This document shows, piece by piece, positions 11,581 through 23,627 of a DNA stretch of 64,000 nucleotides (positions are counted from its first letter, which is position 1; every line of letters starts with the position of its first letter). The notes below the pieces were generated by a model. It was given only the letters and a program-made list of their open reading frames with translations, had not been told where the DNA came from and searched no databases. The stretch comes from Castanea sativa (lineage: Eukaryota > Streptophyta > Magnoliopsida > Fagales > Fagaceae). Where the stretch lies: the NCBI RefSeq assembly GCF_040712315.1, contig NC_134020.1, positions 52,809,751 to 52,873,750 of the forward strand, read 5' to 3'. The position numbers and the translations under genes are program-made.

Positions 11581-12027
11581 AGCTAAGTTCGATTCTACTG
11601 CTAAGAAATCTAAATATTCTCCCACTTGAGTTTGGCATGAGTGCGAGATATATATATATATAAACCAAACTACCCTTTTTTCCCCTTTCCTTAAGCATGC
11701 CACTAATTGACCACATTGCAAAAGGCCATAGAAGCTCTTGTAACGTATAAAAATAGAACTTGAGAGAGAGAGAGAATTTTATGTGATTCAATTTGATTGC
11801 TTAAGTTCACAATAGAAACCCCTTGACAACTACATCTTTACTCTCGGAATACTTTAGGCTTAGTACAGTTACAAATCGTATATACTAGCCTATTATTGTA
11901 GAAAACCATAGTCTACATTATTTATCATGATATAAGTGAGCATAAACTCATGAAAACTGATCTGACAGCTTAATCTGACCCAACATGAGACTTCATGGTT
12001 GAATGTGTTAGTCGGCATTGGATTTCA

Positions 12028-12113
12028 TGACATGAAACCCAACCCTTGTTAGATGGATAATATTAGGTAATGACATGAAACTCAACCCTTGTTGAATGGA
12101 TAATATTAGGTAA
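12028..12113 (+). repeat. 43-bp tandem duplication
   Basis: TGACATGAAACCCAACCCTT (12028) and TGACATGAAACTCAACCCTT (12071), each followed by GGATAATATTAGGTAA. Confidence 0.85.
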
Positions 12114-12534
12114 GGGGACCTTAATCGATAAATCTAAAATTCTCCTCTACTACAGGTGCTCCTTATCGTTGCATAGAGCAATCGTCCAATTGTCGTCGTG
12201 GAAGGCTATTTTGGCATTGCGAAGCCACTTGCTTTTGATTTCTACTCATTATCGTCAAATGTCATGACTAAAAACTGGATTCAACAAATCATTGAAGGAC
12301 ACAACCCAATCAAATATCCAAACATCAAAGGTCTACAACATAATCTTGCTTTGTGAACTCAAAATTGCCAAGTTGGATGAAGGATGGAAATGACACCCAT
12401 GCTAACCCGATTTTGAACACAACCTAATAACCTTATATATTCTAACACGGCTAATTGACCAAATTTACATAAATAATTGACAAAATTTACGTAACTTCAA
12501 CATGTCAAAATACAATTAAAAACCTTAAAATTAA

Positions 12535-12706
12535 CCACCGCACATCCTTGGTGCGATGGTCACTTCACAGGTATAAATGCTTGTGAAGTGTGGGGGGCAA
12601 AGGCAGGGTTCAAGTCTCCAAAAGGGAGTTTTTCACACATTTACACTTAGATTAAGCTAGAGTAGAAATTTTATCTTGTATACAAAAAAACAAAAACAAA
12701 AAAACA
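12535..12706 (+). mobile_element. tRNA-derived SINE, second family
   Basis: CTTGGTGCGATGGTCACTTC (box A-like), AGGGTTCAAGTCTCC (box B-like) and an ATCTTGTATAC-A-rich tail. AACCTTAAAATTAA (12521-12534) and AACCTTAAAACTAA (12707-12720) flank it. Confidence 0.85.
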
Positions 12707-12720
12707 AACCTTAAAACTAA

Positions 12721-14230
12721 ATTATCACCTCTTAGTATTTCAAAGGTTCAAAACTCTCATCTCCAAATGCCCAATTTTTTTTTTTTAGATCAAAATAAAC
12801 ATCTTAATGAGAAGACTCACACATCAATGAGATCTTTTATTTGCATTAGATGTACCACAAGCAACGGAAGACTGGCTGTGCTATATACATGTGACTGTCT
12901 CATATCTCTCGCAACTCGCAACTCGCAACTCGCAACACAACAATTCATGGGCCTTGGCCATGTTCTAAAAGCCTGTTCTATAGCACGGGCTGAAGCTTTT
13001 AAGCCCGTCCAAAATTTTGTCAAGCCGAAAACGTTGACCAACACTACCCACCAGTTAATGTGAAGTTCCATATGTAACGACGAACTTGGACCATTGTTGT
13101 TTGTTGCTTTAACCAATGCAGTATCCTAGTAACAACAGTGCCAAAATTTAAGTTAAACTATGTTATGATCACCAAATTTTTAGGTTGCTGTGATTTTAGT
13201 ATTTCAAATATCAAAAAGTTCATAAAAGAATAACTTTGTGGTTTTGTTGAAGAACTGTGAATCCAGGAAGATGCTAGTTTATGTTATCCAAATTAGAATT
13301 ATGCAATATTTGTTATTTTGAAGCATATGATAACCACCACAAACACACACTGACTTTGGAGTTAAATGCCCAGAGCTCGGTGAAAGTACATGAGCGATAT
13401 GAGACATTGATACTTTGATAGAGCATAAGATACATCAAAATACATATCAAAATTAAATATAAAAACAGACACAAACATATAAATAAGGGAAGAGGAGAAG
13501 CATTGACCAGAATCGCAGTACTTGTCTGGAAAATTAAAAAATTTTGAAATTAAAAAAAAATAAAAATAAAAAAAGAACAGAACATGAGAAGATTCATCAA
13601 GGTTTTGAAGTCCCCCTAGGTGAATTTGGATGTTTCCAACATGTGATGGCTGTCTGGATATGGTTGATCTCAAAATTAAATATAGGACTAATGTGCTAAG
13701 GTGACCATCCTCTTTCATTCTTAGAATGACAGTCAATTTTTCACCATACTTTTTCTTTTTCTTTTTCTTTTTAGAGTGATTGATAAACTTGTTTGACTAG
13801 TCACGTGCTCACAAATTGCATGTAACCAAAATTCACAACTACCTCATTTGATAATAAGTAAATTGCTGCTTTTCATTAAAATGGGTGTACCTTTGGCAAA
13901 CTTTCTAATACGTGCTCCTTTTATTTTATTTTGGGATATCTTTAAATATTGTATATGAGTCAAAAAACACAAATTTAACAACATTATTTAACTTATTTGA
14001 AAAATCAATCTACTTTTTCGTTTACTTTATTTAAGCTAAATAAAAGGTATTATAGTAACAATTAATAACTTTTTATATTGAAAAAACAATACATTAAATT
14101 GTTTTTGTTTAAAAATATTAAAAATAAAAAAAATTGATGTTACAATTACATTTCTAACCACCAACATGGATAACAAGTTGTTATTACTTTTCACGTTAAT
14201 TTATTATTAATAATGTTTTATTATTGGCTC
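12721..14230. other. No gene seen
   Basis: Holds the CGCAACT microsatellite and a CTTTTT run (about 13747-13771). Frames of 98-124 codons here lie on opposite strands of the same DNA and lack motifs. Confidence 0.5.
12910..12937 (+). repeat. 7-bp microsatellite (CGCAACT), about four units
   Basis: CGCAACTCGCAACTCGCAAC continues one more unit; it lies in noncoding DNA. Confidence 0.8.
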
Positions 14231-14381
14231 ATGCTAACGAGTATTCTTAAGGCAATAATTAATAATCCATTTTAAGAAAGTTTTGATACCACTTTTATAA
14301 AAAAAATGAAAAAAAAAAGCTGTTAAAACATTAATTACTTTTTTATTTTTAACTATTACCCTAAAAGTATCTGTTAGCATT
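14231..14381. mobile_element. MITE family X, copy 2
   Basis: ATGCTAACGAGTATTCTTAA at left and CTAAAAGTATCTGTTAGCAT at right, with CCATTTTAAGAAAGTTTTGA inside. Confidence 0.55.
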
Positions 14382-15428
14382 TCTCTATAATTTAACATTC
14401 ACAATTTACCACCTAATTCACACTTGTAAGAAAAAAAAAATTGTATGAAATGAATAAACAAATAATTTGAGACAAGTTTGAAAGTACAGATATTAATGTT
14501 CAAAACTCCCCATGTCTGTCTCTAGCTATCATTAGACAAGAAGCTGTTGCTTTCCTATTCATAAATTTTGGCATACAATTTATTTATTGCAATGGCACCT
14601 TAGCCCTACCATTCTTCATTTCCTACTCAGGAATTTATTTAACTTTGTACTCGATCGATAAATGCCCTACCATTCCTTGCTTCAAACATTTGAAGAATTG
14701 TATTTTTCAATGGAACACAATCTACGATACTTCGTCAAAGACTTTTTTTTTTTTTTTTTGGCAATATAAGTATATAACTGCACTAACAGTATTGTTAAGA
14801 GCTGCATTCAAACTGAAATTTTGTCAGCATGTTTCCGAGGTATCTCTTGTGTTTATGCATTGTTTGTAATAAAGTGATTAGTATTGTTGTGATAGAATCA
14901 AGATTATTAGTTAAGTATTTCAAAATTCTATGATTTTATTTTTATTTGTTTACAAGATGTTGGAATTTGGACAAGTTAGATTGTTATTGGTGTAAACAAC
15001 AATAAATAAATAGTCACTCTTATTTGTGCAAGAAGCAATATACAAAAATAAATAATAAATTTTCCACGTGTATGACTAGACTAAATTGTTTGGAATTCCA
15101 ACGTTGGCCAATACATCAACTTCAAAGTTATAAGACATCGAGAGATAAATTTCTCAAGCAATTTTTAAAACAAAGTTTATCTAAAATGTATTTGTATTTA
15201 TAGGTGAAAAAAAATAGGTGCCTTTTGTGATGAAACACATGAACCAAGGGTTTCTTTTTTTTTCCTAAGAAAAAAAATAGTGCCATGCTTGGGAAAAGAA
15301 AAAAAAAAAGTTAATATTTGAATAGCTTTTTATATTTCTCATAAAAGATGGTATCAAAATTTTCTTAAAATATATTATGACAATTGTTTTAAGGACATTC
15401 GTTATCACGGCCTTTTTTTTTTTTTTTA

Positions 15429-15608
15429 ATGTTAACAGATGTTTTAAGGGAATTTGTCAATAAACCATTTTAAGAAAGGTTTTATAACAAAAGAAAAAAA
15501 AAACAATTAATATTTTGACAGTCTATTTTATTTCCCATAAAAATTGTATTAAAATTTTCTTAAAATTATTTGTTAACAATTATTCTAAGAGTATTGTTTA
15601 ACATGACC
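15429..15608. mobile_element. MITE family X, copy 3, with a half copy on its left
   Basis: AATGTTAACAGATGTTTTAA at left; ATTCTAAGAGTATTGTTTAA at right; interior AACAATTAATATTTTGACAG. A right-half copy occupies about 15298-15412 and ends AAGGACATTCGTTATCA. Confidence 0.6.
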
Positions 15609-16978
15609 CTTTTTCAAATAAGGCCGAAAAAAAAAAAAAGATTTAAAATCAACTAGGCTCAAGCTTTAGGGTTTTGGTTTAAATTATATATTCGGAAAAC
15701 ATTATGATGTGCCCATAATTTTTTTGACAAAAGTTTTGGTGAACTGTTTTAACCTAAACATGTGTTGAAGAACCTAGAAGACCGGACCATGACTTCAAAG
15801 TCTACTAAAGAATACAAAACTTGGAAACCAACCTTTACCTTCTATGAAAAAGACAAAATGTAAATAATAATAATAAAATAGTAATTTCTAGGGTATTTGA
15901 GAGTTTACCATAATATTGTTACGGGATAAATTATACAGGAGATCCATTATCAACGACAGGACTTCAATCATTTTTGCATATTTTTATAGTAATTTACAAT
16001 ATCTAATCACTAATCAGTGACTTTTTTATTATTATTTTTTAGATAGGAATGGACTATGGAGAGGAGATTCAAGCAACAACAAAAAAACATAAATTACTGT
16101 AAATTTTGTTATTATTACTGAACTATCATTTGAACTCTACGACATAGTCTTAGTTCTATACCTATAAAAATGTTAAAATATGAAAAATATAAATATTCCA
16201 TTATACTAGCTTTTTCCTTTTTATATTTAATGTTGGGCAAGACTGAGGTACAATATTTAGGTGTTGTTTCTTATGTTTTTCTCTTAAAATTTTGTCATAT
16301 AGATTTTTTTTCATAAGATGGAAGTGTATTTTTTTAATTAAGTAGTTACGTGGGTAAATTTTAAGAGGAAAATCTAAAAAATAACATCTAAAATACTGTA
16401 TCTAAATTTTGTTTAAGTATCCTCCCAAAATTATCAAATTCTCTGCAGGGGATGTGTTATCAAATGCACTAATCAATCTTATAGCTTTGAAGTCCGAAAT
16501 TTGAGGATTCCATTACAGAAACTAGGCCTATTTTGAATTCATTCTTTTGTTGGGATTTTAAATTTGTTCCCAAACATGTAAACTTTCTAGTTCATAATCT
16601 TGCCCATTCGACTATTTTGTATTGTTGGGATAAGCCCCTTATCATCTCCATTTTTTTTTTCATCGGGTCTTTGTTCTTAATGATATAGATGAGCCATGAC
16701 CAACTCTCCCCCTTTCTCCTTATTAATATAATATAATTATTTAATAAAAAAGTATTATAAAAAATATATAAAATCATTTAACATAACAATTTTTTTTGTT
16801 TTTTGAGAATCATTTAACATAACAAATTTAACCCAATTATTTTTTGAAGAACATCAAAATATTTTACTAACTTTAGGGGATGTAATTTGCAAATTACCGT
16901 ATTTAAAAAATAATAATAATAAACAATTATTATGAATCTCTATAATTTAAGAAGAAATGTCCTAATTTTTTTATTAAA
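15609..16978. other. No gene seen
   Basis: AT-rich intergenic DNA. Confidence 0.55.
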
Positions 16979-16986
16979 CAGTCAAC

Positions 16987-17656
16987 TAGGGATGGCAATG
17001 GGGCAAGGCGGGGCGGGGATGAAGGATGTGGTTTTCATCCCCGCCCCGTATAGTTTTGTCTTGTCCCATCCTCGCCTCACCCCACCCCGCATGTTAGGGA
17101 AATTTTTCTCATCCCATCCCCCCTGGGGACCTTGTCCCACCCTGTAAAACTCTACTTTTTGTAAATTTGCCTTACAACTAGTACAATTTTTGTAATGAAA
17201 CCTATTTTATTAATAAAAATATACTTGAAATTACAATTAAATTTATCCCATCAAATCAAATCAATTTTTAGAAAAAAGTTGAATAATATATCCAAGTGTT
17301 TAACAAGACAATCATAAAAAAAATAATAAAAAAAATCTCATAGAAAAGGCAAAGAATCACATTAGGTAGAATAAAATAAGCTAATATTGATATGATTGTA
17401 TAAATAATAGGGTTTTAAGGTTAAAAAAATTATAATTATAACCTTTAACAATGTGGAACGGAGCGAGACGAGAACGAAAGAGAACAAAATAGGGTGAATA
17501 TAAAAAGTCTAAACTCATCTTTACCCCATCCCACCTCATCCCATAGTACATCTTACCTTATATCCGCCCTAACACTTTTGCCCAGCGGAAAAATTTCCCA
17601 TGGAGTAAAGCAGGAGAGAACGGATTAAGCGGTCGTGGGAAAAATTGTAATCCCTA
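16987..17656. mobile_element. Non-autonomous hAT-type element, 670 bp
   Basis: Ends TAGGGATGGCAAT and ATTGTAATCCCTA with 8-bp flanks CAGTCAAC (16979-16986) and CAGTCAGC (17657-17664). GC-rich inverted segments GGGGCGGGGATGA and CATCCCCGCCCCG lie near the left end. There is no transposase frame. Confidence 0.7.
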
Positions 17657-17664
17657 CAGTCAGC

Positions 17665-19200
17665 CCATCCCTTGAAACTAATCTATCACTTATGGGTTGG
17701 GCTGCTTTCAACCCACAGGAGTTCTGATCCTCGGTTTAAGGACATGGGCCCCCTTGATAAGGACAACCCTGATTGAATTATTATCCAAGAAGCTTTAAAT
17801 AAAAGGACGAAATTACAAATGTCTCCCTTCTAATAATGCCTTCAAGGAAAAAAGCCAAAAAGGCGAAGTACTCAGAGGGAAAAGTAATTGGAGCCACTGA
17901 CAATCATTTTAAATTTTAGTAGTATTAAATGTACGGCAAAGGCGTAATTTATTAGTATTTTTTAAGAAAATTGTATTTTACCTTTTCATAATAAATTTTT
18001 TGTAATAAATTCTTGTTAAATCTAATTTAAACTCTTGTTGCAATTAGTTTTTTACCTATTAGTAACAGCTTATAACAAATTACTCATTATCTATTATTTA
18101 AGATTTATTATAAATAATATTATAAACATATTATTTCCTTATTTTTATATTTTCTTGAGATGGTAAAATATGGTTGGAATATGAGTTTTATTGGCTTGAT
18201 TTGTTTTCATATTAAAATAGTTTTCAATGTAAAATGATTTAGGAAAATTATTTTCTATCTTGGTGTTTGGTTGCACGTTTAAACGTGATTTAACGAAAAC
18301 ATTTTCCTATCTCACAAGTCATAACCCGACCCACACCATGCACAATTCACCAGATTGATGCAAACCCGATTTATTTACACACAAACAACTAAATCAACTC
18401 AAATTTAACCGGATCTACCCAACCCAACCATGAATGACACCTCCCACTATCGACAACCACTACAAGCCACCTCCTGCTAGCCACCAATCCTTGTCTATTA
18501 TACCACCATTTGTGTACGAGAAAAGAAAGATGGAGGGATGTGTCTGTGAAGGGTCAAGATTAAAAATGTTTTACCAAATTTTTTTTACAATATATAACAA
18601 TTTTGACCTATATATTTTTAATTGACATCAAATATTTTCAAAATTGACCAAGATTACAATAAATAAACATTAAAAAAATCTTACAAAAAAAAGAAAATAT
18701 CTTGATCATGATAATATAATGTAATCATTGCCATAATTCAAATAGTACAGCTTCAATATTCTTTAGTTATATGATGGGTTTGTTTAGATACTTTTTATTG
18801 TTAAAAATTAAAAATATTGTAGTAAAATAATTTTTAAATGCATAAATAGTATCGTAGGACCCAACTTATAAGTTCAATAAACAGTGTACGAAATTCACTT
18901 ACAAAGACACAAATGCGCCGAAATTTCATTTCAACGTAACCCAAACCCAGCGGATATATCACTTGTGCATGAATGATAGGATGTCATCCCTAAAAACCTT
19001 AAGTTGTTTTTTTGTCTAGGAAGTACATAAACCGATATAGGTGTGAGTATAGACACAGGCGCAACATAATAATACAAGTAATTTATAAAAAAATTATAAT
19101 ATGATATTACCAATACAACACTGCTACGACACAAATATAATACTCTAGTGGAAGGTGTTTTTATGATTTTGTGAAACGTTTCTTTCTTATGATTTTGTGA
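17665..19200. other. No gene seen
   Basis: AT-rich intergenic DNA apart from the degenerate MITE at 18776. Confidence 0.55.
18776..18947. mobile_element. Related Tourist-like MITE, degenerate
   Basis: Begins GGGTTTGTTTAGATAC and ends ACGTAACCCAAACCC. The interior TGTAGTAAAATAATTTTTAA resembles that of the element at 6561. Confidence 0.4.
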
Positions 19201-19348
19201 GGAAGTCAAAATCGAGTGGTGTATGTTTGGGATTTGTATCAGACCTCATGTGTATCAGTAGCACCGAAAGATGTTCTCTGGATATTAATCTAATGTAAAA
19301 AAAAAAAAATTACATCACTGATCAAATACTGTACGAGAGAAGAAGTTT

Positions 19349-19382
19349 GTCAGAATGATGGTAAAGTGAACGTGCACAATTC
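19349..19382. promoter_or_regulatory. Conserved noncoding block about 1 kb upstream of copy 1
   Basis: Begins GTCAGAATGATGGTAAAG and ends GAACGTGCACAATT; about 85% identical to 29239-29272 by eye. It contains an ACGTGC core, the kind bound by bZIP/bHLH factors. Weaker similarity extends left (ATTACATCACTG at about 19310 against ATTACATCACAG at about 29202). Confidence 0.5.
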
Positions 19383-19974
19383 CAAACTCACGTTTGCTGA
19401 TAAACTCCACGCTCCATTGTAGCTCGTGCAGAACAATCACAACCTAAACAAAATATTGAAATTTATTTTTAATTCTTTTCATTTTTGTGTATGCAAATTT
19501 CATGATTATGCAAATTTGATTTGGTTTTTATTATAAAGGGTCATGACCAAATCTATGATAGCTACACTTTCTTATAGATTTGGTCTCAATTATTGTGAGG
19601 ATAGTTGAATACTGTAATGAATCTCCACCAATGGAGCAATTTCTTTTAAGTAGATTCAGTGAATGAGCTGAGCTTGCTCAAGTTTAGAGAGACTGGCAGT
19701 GTTTTATTTCCCTTTCAAGTTATTAGACAGATCTGAATCCACTCTCCCACTTTGCCTAGTTTTGTCCAATTCTGCAAAGTTCTGAGACAAACTTCAAAAT
19801 GTCACAAATCCTTTTTTTAATATTAAAAAAAAAGCACATACAAAAAGAGAGAAAAAAAAATTGAAAAAGAAAAAAACACACACAAAAAGTGAGAGTGAGT
19901 TTACTCTCCCAAGGCTGCTATTACAGCAGGTATGCACTGCCACCAAAAGTTGTGGTTAGCAGCAACCTTCAAAG

Positions 19975-20422
19975 GACCAAAGCACCTTTGAATTGATACT
20001 CACACTCTTTCTCTCTCTCTCTCTTTCTCTTTTCTTTCCCTTCCACCATCTTCAACCTTAAAGTTCAAACCCCTACCAGGCTACTACTCCTACCACAGCA
20101 CTACTCTTTTCTTTCACTTCATGGCTATGGCCATGGGAGAAAGAAACTGAGAAAGAAAGAAAGAAGAAAAGTCCCACCTCTTTTGTACATTTTGCTTTTC
20201 ACTTTCATTTTCATTTCATACCCTTCAAAAACACCCATCATTATAATACTAAAATAATAATCCACCCATTATTGCTCTTTTAAACAAAGTCCACACTCAC
20301 TCACTCACTCACACTCCTTGCCTCTTTCCCTCTCTCCCTCTTTTCCTCCTAAAAAGCTTTAGGCAGTATACTAAGTATAGTGTAGTGCTTACTTTTGCTA
20401 GATTCCTTTCTTGCTTGGTACC
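19975..20422 (+). promoter_or_regulatory. Leader and proximal promoter of CCCH-RRM copy 1
   Basis: Dense CT microsatellite (about 20007-20040) and CT-rich tracts (20297-20348) precede the ATG; such Y-patch-like tracts are common near plant start sites. No convincing TATA box was found. A short upstream ORF, ATG at 20121 to TGA at 20148-20150, encodes MAMAMGERN if the transcript begins upstream of it. Confidence 0.35.
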
Positions 20423-23400
20423 ATGGATTCATATGAAGCTACTAAGGTTGTTTTCTCAAGGATCCAAACATTGGACCCAGAAAATGCTTCAAAAATCATG
20501 GGGTACCTTCTCTTACAAGACCATGGTGAGAAGGAGTTGATACGCTTGGCTTTTGGACCAGACACAAATCTTCACAATCTCATTCTCAAAGCCAAAACCA
20601 ACTTAGGAATCTCTTCAAACTCACACCCTACTACCCCTTCATCATTAACTTCCTCACCTTTCAACCCCATCTCAAGGCCTATTACTAATCCTTTGTCCTC
20701 TTCAAGAATGACAAGCAATGGCTTTGACAACATAATGATCACAAACCCATCTTCACCGTCCTCAAACAGTGCTTGTTGGCCTCGCAGCACTAGTTTTTCA
20801 ACTCCTTCACTCTCTTACGCTAGTGTTGTTAAGGAAACCAGTAATATTGGTTCCGGCTCATCGTCATCATCATCATCATCTTTATTATCTTCTGCATTGC
20901 CTTATAATACTTCTTCTTCTTCTTCTAGCGAACTCATTGATCATGATCAGTACCAACTTCAAGACCATCTGGCTTTCCTCAACGATTCAAAGATGGATGA
21001 TTTGTACGATCCAAGTGCTTATTATGCTGAATCCACGTTGCATAAGCGAAGCTACTTGGCTCCAAGCATGTGTTTTGGGTCTGAAGATGCAAGCTCTGGG
21101 CTTGGATGGAAGCCTTGCTTGTATTTTGCAAGAGGGTTTTGTAAAAATGGCAGTACTTGCAGGTTTCTTCACAGTGATTCAGTGGATGCTACTACTACTG
21201 CTGTTATTAATGTTGGCTCGCCCAGCAAACTCAATGAGTTTGAACAGTGCCAAGAGTTGCTCAGATCAAAGGCTGCCCACCAACAAAAACTAGCTGCGGC
21301 GTCTCAGTTCATGGCTGGAGCCTCTTTCCCTTACAATAAGTGCCTGAACTTCCTAATGCAACAACAAAATGACACCCAGAGGTATATATATTTATGCAAG
21401 ATTCAAATATGTCCATGTACTATTATTGCACTTCACACCCTTCAATTTTCACATTTAGTAATGCCATTTTTAGTTCAAGTTGTCAATTTGTAAATTTTTG
21501 GATGAGTCTTGCTTAATTAAGGTGTTTTGTTCATACTCTAACATTGTACAGTGTGCGCAAGTTGCTCCTTTTTTAATGGGTCTTCTTTTCTTAATGGAGC
21601 CTTGGTTTTCGATATTGGTTTATCTGCTGTCTTGGGTTGTGTGACTTCACATGTTGTATTACCTTAAAGTGTAAAGTTTGATTTTGAATGGGTCTTGCTT
21701 ATGGGGTTTTTTTATATTTTATTTTAAATTTATTTCGGGTTGGTGATGGTTTTTTTTTGCGGTGGCATTCTGATAATGCTACAGATCAGCAGCGGCATTG
21801 ATGATGGGGGATGAGCTTCACAAGTTTGGGCGGTGCCCACCTGAAAGTAATGATTTTTCATCGATAGGATTGGGTGGAATTGTGAATCCAGGTTCAAGAC
21901 AGATTTACTTGACATTCCCAGCTGATAGTACTTTCAGAGAAGAAGATGTTTCCAATTATTTTAGGTACTACAATTTTTTTAGTTTGTTAGGATTTTCGCT
22001 CAGATGGAATTTCTAGTAGACGAGGAATTATAATTATAAAAATGGTTTCTTTTTTGTGTGATTGTGTGGTTTTTGAAGCATTTATGGACCAGTTCAAGAT
22101 GTGAGGATTCCATACCAGCAGAAACGAATGTTTGGATTTGTTACATTTGTTTATCCAGAGACAGTGAAGATGATTTTGGCCAAAGGGAACCCTCATTTTG
22201 TTTGTGACTCGCGTGTGCTTGTTAAGCCTTATAAGGAGAAGGGAAAGATACCAGACAAGTACTACAAAACATATTTTCTATATTGGTTTCTTGTTTTATA
22301 TGTTGGTTGCTTTCTACGTTGATTTTTTTTTTTTTGTTAATTAATTGTACAATTTTAGGAAGCAACAACACCAACAGCAACAACAATTGGAGAGGGGGGA
22401 GTATTCAATGTGTTCAAGTCCATCTGGGCTTGATTCCAGAGAGCCTTTTGACCTCCACCTTGGTAAGCAAATATGTATATAACAATCTAGCAAATTCCTT
22501 TGTCTGTGGCACATATTCTATTGTTCTCTCTTGAAGCTCTTATCTGTGTGAAGTGAACACAGGAGCAAGAATGTTTTATGATACCCAAGAGATATTAATG
22601 AGAAGGAAACTAGAGGAACAAGCTGATTTGCAGCAAGCTATTGAATTACAAGGGAGAAGACTAATGAATCTCCAACTTCTAGACTTCAAGAATAATCATC
22701 AGCATTATCATCCTCCACAATACCATCACAACTTATCTGTTGTTGGGTCCCCAATTCCTTCACCAACTCTAACTCACACTCCCAACAATCAAACTCTCAT
22801 TCTTCCACCTGATGGCATTGATCAACAAGTCCCAACAGGTTAACTATCATCGATTATTGTCACTCAACATTGAACTGGGAATTCATTGTTTCATACTATG
22901 CAAAAATAATGGATTATTTATGGTGTTTTATTTGGATATTGTTGCTGCAGAGAAAAGTGGAAACCCAGCTGAAAATGAGGATGATCAACATCAACTACTG
23001 AAAGAAATGAATTCAGCTTGTAATATTAATGGCAATTCTAATAGCAGTGGCAAGGAAGAGAAATCCAATCCTGAAGAGAGTGAACTCCCTGAAAGGTATG
23101 AACTCTAATTTTTAATGCAAAGAAGGGTTACCCACAATAGCAAAGAAACATAATATTGCTCAGATTAAAGTCAATTCCTGCTGTATGCTGCATTGGGTAA
23201 TCTGCTTTTCTTTCTTGTTTTCAACACAGCTGCCTAGTTCATGTCATTAATTAGGCTCTTGTTGTTCTCTATTTCTTTTATTTTATTCGACTTTTTTTCC
23301 TTTTGTATTGTGAACAGCTTAGAGCACATCCTCCCTGATAGCCTATTTGCTTGTCCAAAAAAGTCAGCTGATGACAACCACACTGCCCTCACCACTGCTC

Positions 23401-23627
23401 CTGTGGAAGCCAATGAAAACACCTCAACTCCATCTTCTAACAATAACCAATTGCTGCCTTCAGCTTCCCCACTCACCATGGCTACTATGAAAAATGTGTT
23501 TTCTAAGTGTCCAGGTAAGCAAATCCGCAAAAAGGAGAGCTTTGTGCAAATATAATATATTTTTCTTTATTGTGAAATTTTTTTCAATTATTTTTCAGGT
23601 TTTCTTTTGGGCATGGAATGTAGTTAA
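20423..23627 (+). CDS. CCCH zinc-finger and RRM RNA-binding protein, copy 1 (8 coding exons, 689 aa)
   Basis: Exons by GT-AG borders and alignment to the second copy: 20423-21381, 21785-21964, 22079-22258, 22359-22462, 22563-22838, 22951-23095, 23318-23514, 23599-23627. The ATG at 20423 lies in the context ACCATGG; the frame is open 12 nt upstream but with no ATG. Residues 1-62 resemble the PABC/MLLE-like N-terminus of the plant AtC3H46/C3H53 family. Residues 232-250 form a C-X7-C-X5-C-X3-H finger (CLYFARGFC, then KNGSTC, then RFLH). Residues 359-440 are an RRM with RNP2-like IYLTFP and RNP1-like [10 protein letters not shown] Gln-rich stretch ([12 protein letters not shown]) and a helical segment ([20 protein letters not shown]) follow. 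Serine runs from TCA/TCT repeats lie around residues 150-170. Family role: sequence-specific RNA binding and mRNA control; targets are unknown. The short last exon (FLLGMECS then stop) matches the usual end of the family in position, as recalled, not searched. Confidence 0.93.

Noticed and set aside
12535..12640. tRNA-like box A and box B
   Set aside because: Spacing, A-rich tail and target duplications identify a SINE; no tRNA cloverleaf can be formed.
13362..13736. 124-codon minus-strand open frame
   Set aside because: Low-complexity, aromatic-rich, crosses an A-rich run, no motif and no promoter-like sequence.
20769..21293. 174-codon open frame overlapping exon 1 of CCCH-RRM copy 1
   Set aside because: Shadow frame of a real exon; its Leu runs come from the TCA/TCT serine repeats.
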